Origin: Fuerstiella sp.
Lineage (GTDB): Bacteria; Planctomycetota; Planctomycetia; Planctomycetales; Planctomycetaceae
Direction: 5' to 3'
Length of the DNA: 64,000 nucleotides
NCBI GenBank assembly: GCA_029245955.1
Contig: JAQWOH010000001.1
Coordinates: 1-64,000 of the forward strand
Within the stretch, counting starts at the first letter, position 1. Every line of letters starts with the position of its first letter. Position numbers and translations under genes: made by a program. This document shows, in pieces, positions 44,975-55,159 of this stretch. Under the pieces are notes generated by a model. The model ran no database searches and had not been told where the DNA came from. It saw nothing but the letters and a program-made list of their open reading frames with translations.

Positions 44975-46420
44975 TCATTTCTCAATGTGCCGCGGCTTTT
45001 TCACAGACGCAAATTCCCAACCGTGACCGGTGGGAATGACCGGTTCACCGGCACGAATGCTGGGGATTTTGCCGAGTGGGACAAGCGTCTCTGACCATGC
45101 TGTGTGCTTAGCTGCCATTTGCCTGACAATGTCTGGGTGCATTGGCGCAATGTCGTGTTCTTCTCTGGAATCGGACTTCAGATCGAACAGTTGCCACGGG
45201 TCCTTTTCGTACTTCCTGTACAGCCGCCAATCGCGCCAGCGGACGGCGATCAGGTGTCTGCGGACCGCGTCTCCTGGCTCGTTGTTGAGCCAGAACAGGT
45301 ATTCATGCGCATCGTCTGTCCGCTCACCGGTCAGGTACGGAATCAGATCCACACCGTCGCAGTGGTTGGGAATCGGCAGCCCGGCCAACGAAGTGATGGT
45401 GGAATAGAAATCAAAGTTGGCCATCAGGCTGTCGTATTGTTTGCCCTCCGGAATCAATCCGGGCATGGAGAAAATTGTGGGCACACGAACCCAGCCTTCT
45501 TGCTGCGTCCCTCGTCCTTTGCCACCGGTGTACGGGGTCGATGTACCGCCTTCGCCTCCATTGGCCCCATTGTCGCTGGTGAAAATGACCAGCGTTTTCT
45601 TACGCAACTTGTGTTTATGCAGCGTGGCCACCAGCTTGCCGACCTGATCATCAACCGAGACGATCGCGCCGGCCAGCTTTCGTCTTCCGGGCGCAGCTGT
45701 CGTGCGATTCGTCAGTCGCTTCGGGGCTTCTGTGCTGAATGAATGCACTGCCTCAGGTGACCAGTACAGAAAGAACGGTTCGGCTTTGTGGCGATCAATG
45801 AAGTCGCACATCGAATCGCCGTCGTAGTCAGTGAGCCAGACCGTTTTTCCTTCTTCGTTGACGCAGAAATACTTTGACTTGCTGCCTTTGCTGCTGATTT
45901 GCTTTCGCAGGGCTTCCGGAGCACCCGCAAGTTCTTCTTTGCTGTACGTTTTCTTCGGCGGCGTCTTCGCCACTTCCGTGAATCCGACCTTCAGTGGTCC
46001 CTGTCGCTTGGTCCCGATATCCCATTTGCCAATATGACCGGATACGTAGCCATGATCGCTGAGAAACTTCGCCAGCGTAGGACGGTCCTTCGGAATCGGC
46101 AGGCCGCGCGACATGCCGTACTTTCCAAATCGCTGACCGTACTGCCCCATCATCAAAGCGCAACGACTGGGGCAACACGGCGGATTCGTAATGTACGAGG
46201 CTGTACACCGCACTCCTTCGGCAGCCAGTCGATCGATGTTGGGTGTCGGGATGTCTTCGCAGCCATAGCAGCCAAGGTCTCCGTATCCCAGATCGTCGAT
46301 GTAAATGAGGACAACGTTGGGCTTCTGGGATGCGATGCTGATGGCGGCAGGAATACCCAGGTACGACAGAGCAAGAAGAGCCACACTGGCCAGTGTGCTT
46401 GACATCGATTGATTCGTCAT
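44975..46420 (-). CDS. Secreted formylglycine-type sulfatase
   Basis: A 481-residue S1 sulfatase with a hydrophobic signal segment (residues 8-30). Conserved parts: LIYIDDLGYGDLGCYG, NIDRLAAEGVRCTASY, the formylglycine motif CCPSR at Cys82, and VIFTSDNGANGGEGG. The start is fixed by the gaggatgag ribosome binding site before the ATG at 46420; the frame runs upstream but has no signal there. The stop is fused in frame to the beheaded integrase. It may be cargo of, or the left neighbour of, the lost element. A typical extracellular desulfation enzyme. Confidence 0.9.
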   Translation of the reverse strand: MTNQSMSSTLASVALLALSYLGIPAAISIASQKPNVVLIYIDDLGYGDLGCYGCEDIPTPNIDRLAAEGVRCTASYITNPPCCPSRCALMMGQYGQRFGKYGMSRGLPIPKDRPTLAKFLSDHGYVSGHIGKWDIGTKRQGPLKVGFTEVAKTPPKKTYSKEELAGAPEALRKQISSKGSKSKYFCVNEEGKTVWLTDYDGDSMCDFIDRHKAEPFFLYWSPEAVHSFSTEAPKRLTNRTTAAPGRRKLAGAIVSVDDQVGKLVATLHKHKLRKKTLVIFTSDNGANGGEGGTSTPYTGGKGRGTQQEGWVRVPTIFSMPGLIPEGKQYDSLMANFDFYSTITSLAGLPIPNHCDGVDLIPYLTGERTDDAHEYLFWLNNEPGDAVRRHLIAVRWRDWRLYRKYEKDPWQLFDLKSDSREEHDIAPMHPDIVRQMAAKHTAWSETLVPLGKIPSIRAGEPVIPTGHGWEFASVKKPRHIEK

Positions 46421-47332
46421 CTCATCCTCTTTTAGTGCTTTGATTCTCGTCGTTTCAGTTTCCGGTTGGGTCACCTTATGCCCGCTCCGTTTCTGGTCCG
46501 GACCTTTGGCCACTTTCAGTGGCACTTGTCCCCAATCATGCTTTGCAGCTAACCGTCGGAATACTCGGACTGATGGAGTCTTTCCGCAGCTGGCCCGTAG
46601 GGCGCTATATGCACTTGCCGCATTCCAGGTGTACATTTCCACCTGGGCTTCAACACAAGGGCGCACTTTATATGGAACATTCATTGATGCAAGGGACGCG
46701 TGGAATGCGGATGTACAAACCTGGTCTGCGTCATCTTCGCACATCCTGCGTTCTCCGACATATCCAATTTGCCAGAGCAGGTTGTTCTGATTCCGGGTGG
46801 TCCTGCACGACGCGTCGAAATACGCACGAATGGAACAGAAAGCTTTTCGGAATCGGCCGAGACCTGGTCACGCCCGGATTCGTATCGGGTACTCCGAGAG
46901 GACGACTGGTCCTGCCATGTCCGCCAAACGGATTTTGTTTTTCCCCGAATCGGCAACCAGACCGAAAACTCAAGATGTCCTGACTCACTGCATACGAACG
47001 TCTCATACGGGGTACGACGGACTGTCCCCGGCCTCATCTCATTTTCGAGTGGTCTCTGACGACGCAGGACGCCCGAAACAGTCAATAGACGGCGGGGGCC
47101 GCTGCGACGATTTCCAAGAAGCGTGCTGCGAAAAAGACTGTGCGTGGCAGCGGAGCCTGGATGTGTTGGCCGTACCAGCCGACCTTCAGTGCGGTCGACC
47201 TTCAGTCAACGATCGGTGATAATGTGATTCGTGGCGGACTCATGAGGACCAGGTTCAACACTAAGTGTCTTAAACGCATGGGTTTCGATTATAATTCGCG
47301 AAGGAGATACGAAGGCAGGCCTGGAGTCGTGC
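46421..47332. other. Non-coding stretch, no gene recognised
   Basis: About 910 bases between divergent genes: the leftward sulfatase and the rightward DUF1592 gene. Long frames on both strands (for example 46519-46983 plus, 46681-47085 minus) have no recognisable product and low coding quality. Promoters for both flanking genes must lie here. Possible remains of the element at tRNA-Gln. Confidence 0.5.
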
Positions 47333-49786
47333 ATGGTAAATCGTTTGACAATTCTTCGTGTGCTGGCGGGTTGCGGCATTGTCTGTTTCTATGCAGGCAT
47401 CGTTTGGGGCGGTCTTTTGCAGTTGAAAGCGACGGCAACGGAAGCTGAACAGGACGAGTCAGACAAGAAACGGTCGGAACACGCGAGTTCCGAAGCGCCG
47501 CCACCACCGTTAGCGGCCGTATTAACGAAGTATTGTGTCAACTGTCACGGTAGCGAGTCGCCGGAGGGAGACCTGGACCTGATTTCCGTTCTGGAGCACG
47601 ATATTGCGCAGCATCCTGCGATCTGGGAACGGGTGCTGCGCAAGCTGCGATCACGCCAGATGCCACCTTCCGGCGAAAGTCGCCCAACCGAAAACGTTGC
47701 TGAGGGAGTGATGAAGAGTTTGGCGGAGGCGCTGGATGCAGCAGCTGCAGAACATCCACGACCTGGCCGAACCGATACGTTCCGGCGGCTCAACCGGATT
47801 GAATATCAGAATGCGATTCGTGATCTTCTGCATCTGGACATCAACGCAGAGAAGCTGCTGCCGGCCGACGAATCCAGTCACGGTTTTGACAACGTGACGG
47901 TTGGTGACCTTCCACCTGCGCTGCTGACGCGTTATCTCAACGGCGCGCGAAAGATCAGTCAGCTGGCAATTGGTGAATCCCGAAAACACCCCGATGGTCA
48001 CACCTATCGCATTGCCCCGGATGTGACCCAGGAGAAGCATGTGCCGGGTCTGCCTCTGGGAACGCGTGGGGGAATTCTCTTACATCACACGTTTCCTCGC
48101 AGTGGCGAGTATGAAGTGCATGTCCATCTGGCGCGTGACCGGAACGAACATGTGGAAGGGTTGAATCAGAAGTATGAGATGGAGTTTCTGCTGGATCGTG
48201 AACGTGTCGCGAACTTCACAATCGTTCCACCGAAAAACCGGAAAAGATACGTATTTGACGATGATCTGCTGAAGGCTCGGATCGTGGTCCCTGCGGGACC
48301 ACACAACCTGGGAGTCACGTTTGTCAGGAACAAGTCGTATCTGCTGGAGACCAAACGTCAGCCACTCAATGTGCACTTCAACTCTCATCGACATCCACGA
48401 CTCACTCCGGCCGTCTATCAGGTTTCGATCACGGGACCATTCTACACACATGACAATATTCCGCCGTCAGCTGGTTTACCTTCTCTGAATACGCCCGGCC
48501 GCAGGCGTATCTTCTGTTGTTACCCGTCGAGCCCGGACGAAGACGAAGCATGTGCGAAGACAATAATTTCTGACCTGACACGGCGAGCTTACAGACGACC
48601 AATCACTGATGATGATCTGGCCAGACCGATGGCGTTCTTCCGTGAGGCTCACGCACAGGACGGATTCGAGACCGGAATCGAAATGGCACTCAGCTCGATA
48701 CTGGTCAGTCCGCGTTTTCTGTTTCGAATGGAACGCGATCCCCAGGGGCTTCAGGGTGGGTCGGTCTATGCGGTCAGCGATCTGGAACTCGCTTCACGTA
48801 TTTCGTTCTTTCTCTGGAGCAGTATTCCGGATGATGAACTTCTGGTTGTGGCAGAAAGAGGTGAGCTGCGGCAGCCGGACGTTCTGAAGCAGCAAATGAA
48901 TCGAATGCTCAACGATTCTCGCAGCAGTGCTCTGGTTACAAATTTTGCCAGTCAGTGGCTCTATCTTCGCAATCTTGATTCGCGAACTCCTGACGCGCGA
49001 GCATTTCCGGATTTCGATGACAACCTCCGTCAGGCGTTTCGTCAGGAGACGGAGATGTTCTTCCAGAGCATCCTGCAGGAAGATCGGAGCGTGCTTGACC
49101 TGCTCAATGCCGACTACACCTATCTGAATGAACGCCTTGCGAGGCATTACGGAATTCCCCACATTTACGGAAGCCGGTTTCGTCGAGTGGAAGACGCACG
49201 GAAGTATCATCGTGGCGGATTACTGCGTCACGGAAGCATTCTTACTGTGACGTCTTATGCCACACGCACGTCGCCTGTCGTTCGTGGTCACTGGATCCTT
49301 AGCAATGTTCTGGGCACGCCAACACCACCGCCTCCGGCCAATGTGCCGTCTCTGGAGGATGTCGTGATTGGAGCCGAGCTGCCTATACGGCAACGACTGG
49401 CCCTGCATCGAGCCAATGCAGCCTGTGCCAGTTGTCATGACATCATTGATCCCATCGGCTTCGCCCTTGAAAATTACGATGCGGTGGGGCGTTGGCGTGA
49501 CCATGAGTTCGGCCAGCCTGTCCGGTCGGCCGGCGGCCTGTATGGAGAAAACACGGTTGGCGGGGTCGCCGGTCTCGAACAGGACATTCTTGAGCAACCT
49601 GAAATGTTTGTCGCCACATTGACGGAAAAGTTATTAATCTATGCGCTGGGCCGCGGCATCGAAGATCAGGACGGGCCGGCTGTGCGCCAGGTCGTGCGTA
49701 GTGCCGCCGGAAATCAGTATCGCTTTTCGGAAGTGGTCTGGGGAATAATTAACAGCCCTGCATTTCAAATGAGGGTGTGCGAATGA
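47333..49786 (+). CDS. DUF1592/DUF1588/DUF1585 cytochrome-type protein
   Basis: An 817-residue protein of the planctomycete cytochrome-like group. An N-terminal membrane anchor (residues 5-28) precedes a c-type heme motif CVNCH at Cys68-His72. Then follow DUF1587-like (FRRLNRIEYQNAIRDLL), DUF1592-like (SRISFFLWSSIPDDELL), DUF1588-like (RGGLLRHGSILTVTSYATRTSPVVRGHWIL, and a second CASCH near residue 700) and DUF1585-like (EKLLIYALGRGIE) segments. Probably an exported electron-transfer or binding protein; the reaction is unknown. Its stop overlaps the next ATG (ATGA). Confidence 0.9.
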   Translation: MVNRLTILRVLAGCGIVCFYAGIVWGGLLQLKATATEAEQDESDKKRSEHASSEAPPPPLAAVLTKYCVNCHGSESPEGDLDLISVLEHDIAQHPAIWERVLRKLRSRQMPPSGESRPTENVAEGVMKSLAEALDAAAAEHPRPGRTDTFRRLNRIEYQNAIRDLLHLDINAEKLLPADESSHGFDNVTVGDLPPALLTRYLNGARKISQLAIGESRKHPDGHTYRIAPDVTQEKHVPGLPLGTRGGILLHHTFPRSGEYEVHVHLARDRNEHVEGLNQKYEMEFLLDRERVANFTIVPPKNRKRYVFDDDLLKARIVVPAGPHNLGVTFVRNKSYLLETKRQPLNVHFNSHRHPRLTPAVYQVSITGPFYTHDNIPPSAGLPSLNTPGRRRIFCCYPSSPDEDEACAKTIISDLTRRAYRRPITDDDLARPMAFFREAHAQDGFETGIEMALSSILVSPRFLFRMERDPQGLQGGSVYAVSDLELASRISFFLWSSIPDDELLVVAERGELRQPDVLKQQMNRMLNDSRSSALVTNFASQWLYLRNLDSRTPDARAFPDFDDNLRQAFRQETEMFFQSILQEDRSVLDLLNADYTYLNERLARHYGIPHIYGSRFRRVEDARKYHRGGLLRHGSILTVTSYATRTSPVVRGHWILSNVLGTPTPPPPANVPSLEDVVIGAELPIRQRLALHRANAACASCHDIIDPIGFALENYDAVGRWRDHEFGQPVRSAGGLYGENTVGGVAGLEQDILEQPEMFVATLTEKLLIYALGRGIEDQDGPAVRQVVRSAAGNQYRFSEVVWGIINSPAFQMRVCE

Positions 49787-51129
49787 GTTTCATACAAAAA
49801 AAGTGCGTCTCCCGTCGTACCGCGTTGCGCGGCATGGGCGCTTCGATAGCGCTCCCATTGCTTGACGCAATGGTTCCGGCGGCGACCGCGGCGCAAAAGA
49901 CAGCCGCCCGTCCGGTGCGGCGTCTGGGTTATGTTTTCATGCCGATGGGGTGTGACCTCAGTCGCTGGAAGCCAACCGGTGAGGACCTGCACGGCGAGCT
50001 GCCCCCGATATTAAGTCCGCTTGCTCCCGTGCAGAAGCAAGTGACCGTAATCAGCGATCTTGAATTGGCAAACGCCTATCCAGGGTCCCACGCGACATCA
50101 AACTCAGCGTTCCTCAGTGCCGCCACGGCGAAGCATACCGAAAGCACAGATTACTTTTTGGGGACAACCGCCGATCAGATCGCGGCGAAGCAGATAGGAC
50201 AGTCAACACAGTTGCCGTCGATGGAACTGTCGATGGACCTGATGCAGACGGTTGGTCAATGTGACAACGGCTACGCCTGTGTGTACCAGAATAATCTTTC
50301 ATGGTCCTCACCCACGACTCCGCTTCCGTCTGAGGCGCATCCGCGAGTCGTATTCGAAAACATGTTCGGTGAAGGGGGCAGCGCTGCTGAACGCAGCGCT
50401 GAGCTGCAGAAGAAGGCCAGTCTGCTGGATTGGGTCACCGAAGATATTGCTCGACTAAAACGAGAAGTCGGCGCTGGCGACCGAAACAGAATCAATCAGT
50501 ATCTGGAGTCCGTGCGTGAAGTAGAGCGGCGGATTCAGAAATCCGAAGCAGACGCGACCGACAATAAATTACCCGATCTGGATCGGCCGTTGGGCGTGCC
50601 CGCGTCGTATGGTGATCACGCTCGCCTGATGTTTGATCTCCAGGTACTGGCGATGCAGGCCGATATTACGCGAGTGACCACGTTTCAACTGGCTCGTGAA
50701 ACCAGCAATCGCAGCTACCCCGAGGTGGGAGTTCCGGATTCGCATCATCCACTGTCGCATCACGGCAATGATGATGAAAAGATTGCAAGGCTGGCCAAAA
50801 TCAATCAGTTCCACGTCTCACTGTTTGCCGGCTTTCTGGGGAAACTTGCTGACACTGTGGAAGGTAACGGCACACTGCTTGATCATTCGCTGCTTCTGTA
50901 TGGCAGCGGCATGGGTAACCCAAACACGCACGATCATTCCAACCTTCCGATTATTGTGGCAGGCGGAGCTGCGGGTGCTATGAAAGGTGGTCGACATATT
51001 GAATATGGTCGCCAGACACCATTGGCGAATCTGCACCTGACCCTGCTGAATAAGGCGGGAGTCGAAATAGACGAGTTTGCGGACAGCAACGGGACGGTTG
51101 ATGAGTTGTTCGAGCCGCTTTCATTGTGA
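49783..51129 (+). CDS. DUF1552 protein with Tat signal
   Basis: About 448 residues, the usual partner of DUF1592 proteins. A twin-arginine-like signal (VSRRTALRGMGASIALPLLDAM) starts near residue 8. The core has LGYVFMPMGCDLSRWKP, the RVVFENMFGEG segment and GSGMGNPNTHDHSNLPIIVAGG near the C-terminus. Function unknown; exported. The ATG at 49783 gives the ATGA overlap with the upstream gene; a GTG at 49777 is the alternative. Confidence 0.9.
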   Translation: MSFIQKKCVSRRTALRGMGASIALPLLDAMVPAATAAQKTAARPVRRLGYVFMPMGCDLSRWKPTGEDLHGELPPILSPLAPVQKQVTVISDLELANAYPGSHATSNSAFLSAATAKHTESTDYFLGTTADQIAAKQIGQSTQLPSMELSMDLMQTVGQCDNGYACVYQNNLSWSSPTTPLPSEAHPRVVFENMFGEGGSAAERSAELQKKASLLDWVTEDIARLKREVGAGDRNRINQYLESVREVERRIQKSEADATDNKLPDLDRPLGVPASYGDHARLMFDLQVLAMQADITRVTTFQLARETSNRSYPEVGVPDSHHPLSHHGNDDEKIARLAKINQFHVSLFAGFLGKLADTVEGNGTLLDHSLLLYGSGMGNPNTHDHSNLPIIVAGGAAGAMKGGRHIEYGRQTPLANLHLTLLNKAGVEIDEFADSNGTVDELFEPLSL

Positions 51130-52667
51130 TCCGCATGAGCCAGACGATGAAGAGAACAGAGTTGAAACAATACGGCATCGTCGCGATACGAGTCCTGACA
51201 GTCTGCACCTTTGGACTGTCGGCAGCATCCGGTCTGAACGTTGATGGAGCTGAACCGATTCTTGCTAATGCTGTTGAACAGCAGGACAAGGATGAAATTA
51301 AAAAATTGCTGGCGCAGCAGGTTGACGTAAATGCTGCACAGGCGGACGGAATGACAGCCCTGCACTGGGCGGTCTATCTGGATGATCTGCCGTCAACAGA
51401 AGCGATCGTCAGAGCGGATGCACTGGCCGATTGCGAGAACCGTTATGGTGTGACGCCCCTGTCACTTGCCTGTCGTAATGGCAATTCCAGGATCGTTGAA
51501 TTATTGCTCGAACACGGAGCGAATCCCAATTCCTCGCTCCTTGGTGGCGAAACCGTGTTGATGACTGCCGCACGAACCGGACGTGTTGGCCCGGTTCGTG
51601 CGCTGCTGTCAAAGGGGGCGGAAGTCAATGCAACAGAAAGAGCAAACCAGACGGCGCTGATGTGGGCCGCTGCTGAAGGACATGTCGATGTCGTGGACGT
51701 CCTGCTGAAAGCAGATGCCAGTTTCGAAACGCCGCTCGAATCCGGATACACTCCCATGATGTTTGCCGTTCGTGAAGGTCACACTGCAGTCGTCAGGAGA
51801 TTTCTGAAGGCCGGCGTTGACGTCAATTCAGCGATGCGCCCGAAGCAGAGTTCAGGCAGGAATGTCGATAACGGAACATCGCCGTTGATCCTTGCCATCG
51901 AAAACGGGCACTTTGAACTTGCCGGGGAACTGCTGATCGCCGGCGCGGATCCCAACGATCAACGGACAGGGTTCACTCCGCTACACACCATGTCCTGGGT
52001 GCGTAAACCGCCCATCGGTGACAATGTCGATGGTGATCCTCCACCCATTGGGTCCGGCAGCCTCACAAGTCTTCCGTTTGTACGATTACTGGTTGAGCAC
52101 GGCGCAAACCCCAATTCTCAGAAAGAAAAAAGCGGCGGCAGAGGGAAGTATGGCAGGAAGGGAACGACGCCCTTCCTGTGTGCTGCGGGCACCGGCGACA
52201 CCGCATACATGCGCACTCTGCTTGAGTTGGGAGCGGATCCGGAGCTGTGCAACGACACCGGATGGTCTCCGTTGATGATGGCCGCCGGCATGGGAACCGG
52301 CTCCTCCGGGGACTCAGCCGGCACTGAAGTGGAATGCCTGGAAGCTGTGAAATTCCTGATCGAACTCGGAGCAGACGTCAACGCCGTAGACAGGAATGGA
52401 GAAACAGCAATGCATGGCGCGGCATACAAGACGATGCCCGCGGTCGTCAAGTACCTGGCAAAACACGGTGCGGATATCAGTATCTGGAGCAAGCCGAGCA
52501 GGAATGGCAGGATGCCTCTCTGGATTGCTCAGGGGTATCGTGGTGGCGGGAATTTTAAGCCTTCATATGAAACGGTCGCGGCGATTCGAGAATTGATGAT
52601 CTCTCACGGCATCACTCCAACGCGACCTCCCAAACAAATACTCGAAAAGGGCTATCGAGCCAATTGA
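51126..52667 (+). CDS. Exported ankyrin-repeat protein
   Basis: About 510 residues. A signal peptide (IVAIRVLTVCTFGLSAASG) precedes ankyrin repeats from residue 48 to near the C-terminus: GMTALHWAVYLDD, GVTPLSLACRNGNSRIVELLLEHGAN, NQTALMWAAAEGHVDVVDVLLKADA, and others, about ten in all. The GTG at 51126 overlaps the upstream stop (GTGA), with an ATG at 51135 as alternative. Its job is probably to bind protein partners of the DUF1592/DUF1552 pair outside the cytoplasm; this trio occurs together in Planctomycetes. Confidence 0.85.
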   Translation: MIRMSQTMKRTELKQYGIVAIRVLTVCTFGLSAASGLNVDGAEPILANAVEQQDKDEIKKLLAQQVDVNAAQADGMTALHWAVYLDDLPSTEAIVRADALADCENRYGVTPLSLACRNGNSRIVELLLEHGANPNSSLLGGETVLMTAARTGRVGPVRALLSKGAEVNATERANQTALMWAAAEGHVDVVDVLLKADASFETPLESGYTPMMFAVREGHTAVVRRFLKAGVDVNSAMRPKQSSGRNVDNGTSPLILAIENGHFELAGELLIAGADPNDQRTGFTPLHTMSWVRKPPIGDNVDGDPPPIGSGSLTSLPFVRLLVEHGANPNSQKEKSGGRGKYGRKGTTPFLCAAGTGDTAYMRTLLELGADPELCNDTGWSPLMMAAGMGTGSSGDSAGTEVECLEAVKFLIELGADVNAVDRNGETAMHGAAYKTMPAVVKYLAKHGADISIWSKPSRNGRMPLWIAQGYRGGGNFKPSYETVAAIRELMISHGITPTRPPKQILEKGYRAN

Positions 52668-52791
52668 ACTGGCGGTAGTCGTTCCTTTCGGCACGCGGAC
52701 TTAAATGGGCCGTCTCGCCACGGGGAAATTCTCAGTGTTTCACTCGAAGTCCGGTCGCAATTTAAGGAAGTCTGTCCTGCTGGAACGACGC

Positions 52792-54267
52792 ATGGAGATT
52801 TCAGTGTGTCCAAGAATCCTGTCGCCGAAGTTGTACACTATGGTGCTGGTGGTGCTGCTGCCAGGCAGCTGCGCTGCAGCGAAGGACTATTGGGTTTCAC
52901 CTGACATCGACGTTACGTCCGTCGTTAAGCAGATCTCCGCAGGAGACTCAATCATATTGCAGGACGGTCTGTGGCATGATGTTGAACTGAAATTTGAGCG
53001 ACTCCCCGGCACCGGCAAAGATTCAATTTACATTCGTGCGGAAACGGCCGGGCAGGTTGTCTTCACGGGGCAGAGTCAGCTTCGGCTGTCGGGCAATCAC
53101 GTCATTGTCTCGGGGCTCGTCTTCCGCAATACGAACGGCGCCAGCGACGTACTGCAACTCAGGAGTCACAGCAAACGGCACGCACATAAGTGTCGCGTGA
53201 CTGATTGTGTGTTTGAGCAGACGTCGGAATCGGAGTCGGGCACAGAATCACGCTGGTTGTCGGTCTACGGAACAAAGAATCGGGTCGATCACTGTTATTT
53301 CGGAGGAAAACGGAATCGTGGTGCAACGCTTGTCGTGTGGGTGAGCGAAGGGGAGGGAGAGCACCGAATCGACCACAACTACTTCGGGCCGCGTCCGGTG
53401 CTGGGAAGTAACGGCGGCGAAACGATTCGGATCGGTACGAGCGATGTTTCCGACTTCAACTGCAGGACGCTGGTGGAAGACAATTACTTCCATGAGTGTA
53501 ATGGAGAGGCCGAGATTGTATCCAACAAGTCCTGTGAAAACACTTATCGCCACAACGTATTCGACGCGTGTTCCGGTGCGCTGACATTGCGACACGGGCA
53601 CCGATGCCTGGTCGACAGCAATGTTTTTCTCGGCAGAAGACAGCGTGGAACTGGCGGTGTTCGTGTCATCGGACAGAATCATTCAGTGACGAACAACTAC
53701 TTCGAAGGCCTGCGGGGCGACGCTGAGCGAGCTGCGATCTGTTTGATGAACGGCATCCCGGACGGCCCGTTGAACGGCTACGCCCCTGTCCGCGAGGCGA
53801 GCGTCGTTCACAACACGTTTATTGACTGCAAGGTGACAATGGAAATCGGAGTCGGTGCGGGCCACAGGCAGTCGGCCGCTCCCGGGGATTGCCGCATCAC
53901 CCACAACGCATTCCTTCCGGATAAGTGGCCGCTGTTTCGAATCCATGCGGAGCCCTTTAACTTCCTCTGGGATAGTAACAGACACCAGGTGGGACGCTCT
54001 GACAGCAACCAGCATGTTCAGTTTGAGCGAGTTGATCTGAGATTTAAACGCGACTCAGATGGCCTGATGCGGCCAACCGCAACAGAATCTATTTGCACGG
54101 ATGTTACATCCGCAGTGAAGAAGGACCTGGATGGACATCCGCGCAGAGACACATCACTGGCTGGTTGTGACGACCCGGACACCCCTAAACGCTCACGACC
54201 GTCGGCTCTGAGTACAGGGCCAACGTGGAGAGAGTCCGGCGAATCAGGAAATACATCACGATTGTAA
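52792..54267 (+). CDS. PL6-like polysaccharide lyase
   Basis: About 491 residues with a right-handed beta-helix pattern of the alginate/chondroitin lyase family PL6. The signal peptide ends at SCAAAKDYW. Regular N-x-F, D-N-Y-F and H-N-x-F turns mark the coils. The catalytic neighbourhood is seen as NGGETIRIGTSDVSDF, EAEIVSNKSCENTYRHNVF (Lys) and GALTLRHGH (Arg). Substrate could be alginate or a glycosaminoglycan. Start at 52792 is chosen because it begins the signal; the frame is open to 52705. The neighbouring sulfatases fit use of sulfated or acidic polysaccharide. Confidence 0.82.
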   Translation: MEISVCPRILSPKLYTMVLVVLLPGSCAAAKDYWVSPDIDVTSVVKQISAGDSIILQDGLWHDVELKFERLPGTGKDSIYIRAETAGQVVFTGQSQLRLSGNHVIVSGLVFRNTNGASDVLQLRSHSKRHAHKCRVTDCVFEQTSESESGTESRWLSVYGTKNRVDHCYFGGKRNRGATLVVWVSEGEGEHRIDHNYFGPRPVLGSNGGETIRIGTSDVSDFNCRTLVEDNYFHECNGEAEIVSNKSCENTYRHNVFDACSGALTLRHGHRCLVDSNVFLGRRQRGTGGVRVIGQNHSVTNNYFEGLRGDAERAAICLMNGIPDGPLNGYAPVREASVVHNTFIDCKVTMEIGVGAGHRQSAAPGDCRITHNAFLPDKWPLFRIHAEPFNFLWDSNRHQVGRSDSNQHVQFERVDLRFKRDSDGLMRPTATESICTDVTSAVKKDLDGHPRRDTSLAGCDDPDTPKRSRPSALSTGPTWRESGESGNTSRL

Positions 54268-55159
54268 GAACCACACGAACTGCATCAGCCTTCATCATTG
54301 TTGCTGCTGTGTCCTGTCCCGACGTGGAGTTACAGAAGAAAACGAATATCACATGTTCTGTTGTCTGTCCTCGAATTTCCCAAAGTCCGTAGCCTTTATT
54401 CCTGATGAACTGCCGGGAAGCTCCTGTGGTCGATATCTGTCGCGCGAGGACTGCATTGTTGCATCTCAATCTGGTTCCGAGCACGCGGGGTTCGTCCTCT
54501 CGTCTGCCAAAGCTCCATCCAATCGGCGCGTGGAAACTGACGCATCAGGCAAAGTTCGACTCAAGAAATCGATAGTCTGTGGAATGCCATCGTCCGACCG
54601 GACGATGGCATTCCACCACGATCCTTCAAGACAACGCGCCGGTCACCGCTGGCCCGCCAGTGCAGTACTGCAACCGCTTCATCTTTCCGTTACCCGGGCA
54701 GGTTGTACCGGTCGTAGGCTCCCTACTGGAGATCCCGAACTGCTATTCCTATCGATCCTGGTCGGATTCCCAGGCGACGTCGCCCAAACGTAACCTATCT
54801 GTTAGTAAATCAGTCGATAAAACCCATTCGACAGCGAGGAACACGGTCGGAGCATCACTTGCCATGCCGTATACAAATGAACCAACAACAAGAAGACAGG
54901 CACAACACGTCAGTCCGTGGCCTGCTGTGGTTGAAGTTATTACGACTTCAGCTGTGCATTACCTGAGCCGTACGTCTGAGGGAAATCTGGCGAAGTGTGT
55001 CGGGGCAGGTTTCAGCGAGTCGAGTGAGTTACAGACCCGCGGTACAGCTTAAGGCGACGTTGGGGGCATTGGCATGAGGGCAAAATACACTGTGCCTCAA
55101 AGCCTCCAGGCCCGGTCGAAGCATTACGTCGCCGCAACACCTCGGCGTTTCTAATTTCA
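54268..55159. other. Non-coding stretch with a 17-bp hairpin
   Basis: About 890 bases after the PL6 gene. Apart from the inverted repeat at 54579-54616 nothing is recognisable; frames on both strands look like chance. Confidence 0.5.
54579..54616. repeat. 17-bp perfect inverted repeat
   Basis: Arms gtggaatgccatcgtcc and ggacgatggcattccac are exact complements around the loop gacc. The stem is long for a terminator and has no T-run. It may be part of a small mobile or REP-like element. Confidence 0.9.

Noticed and set aside
46519..46983. 154-codon frame in the gap before the DUF1592 gene
   Set aside because: No family, biased composition, competing frames on both strands.
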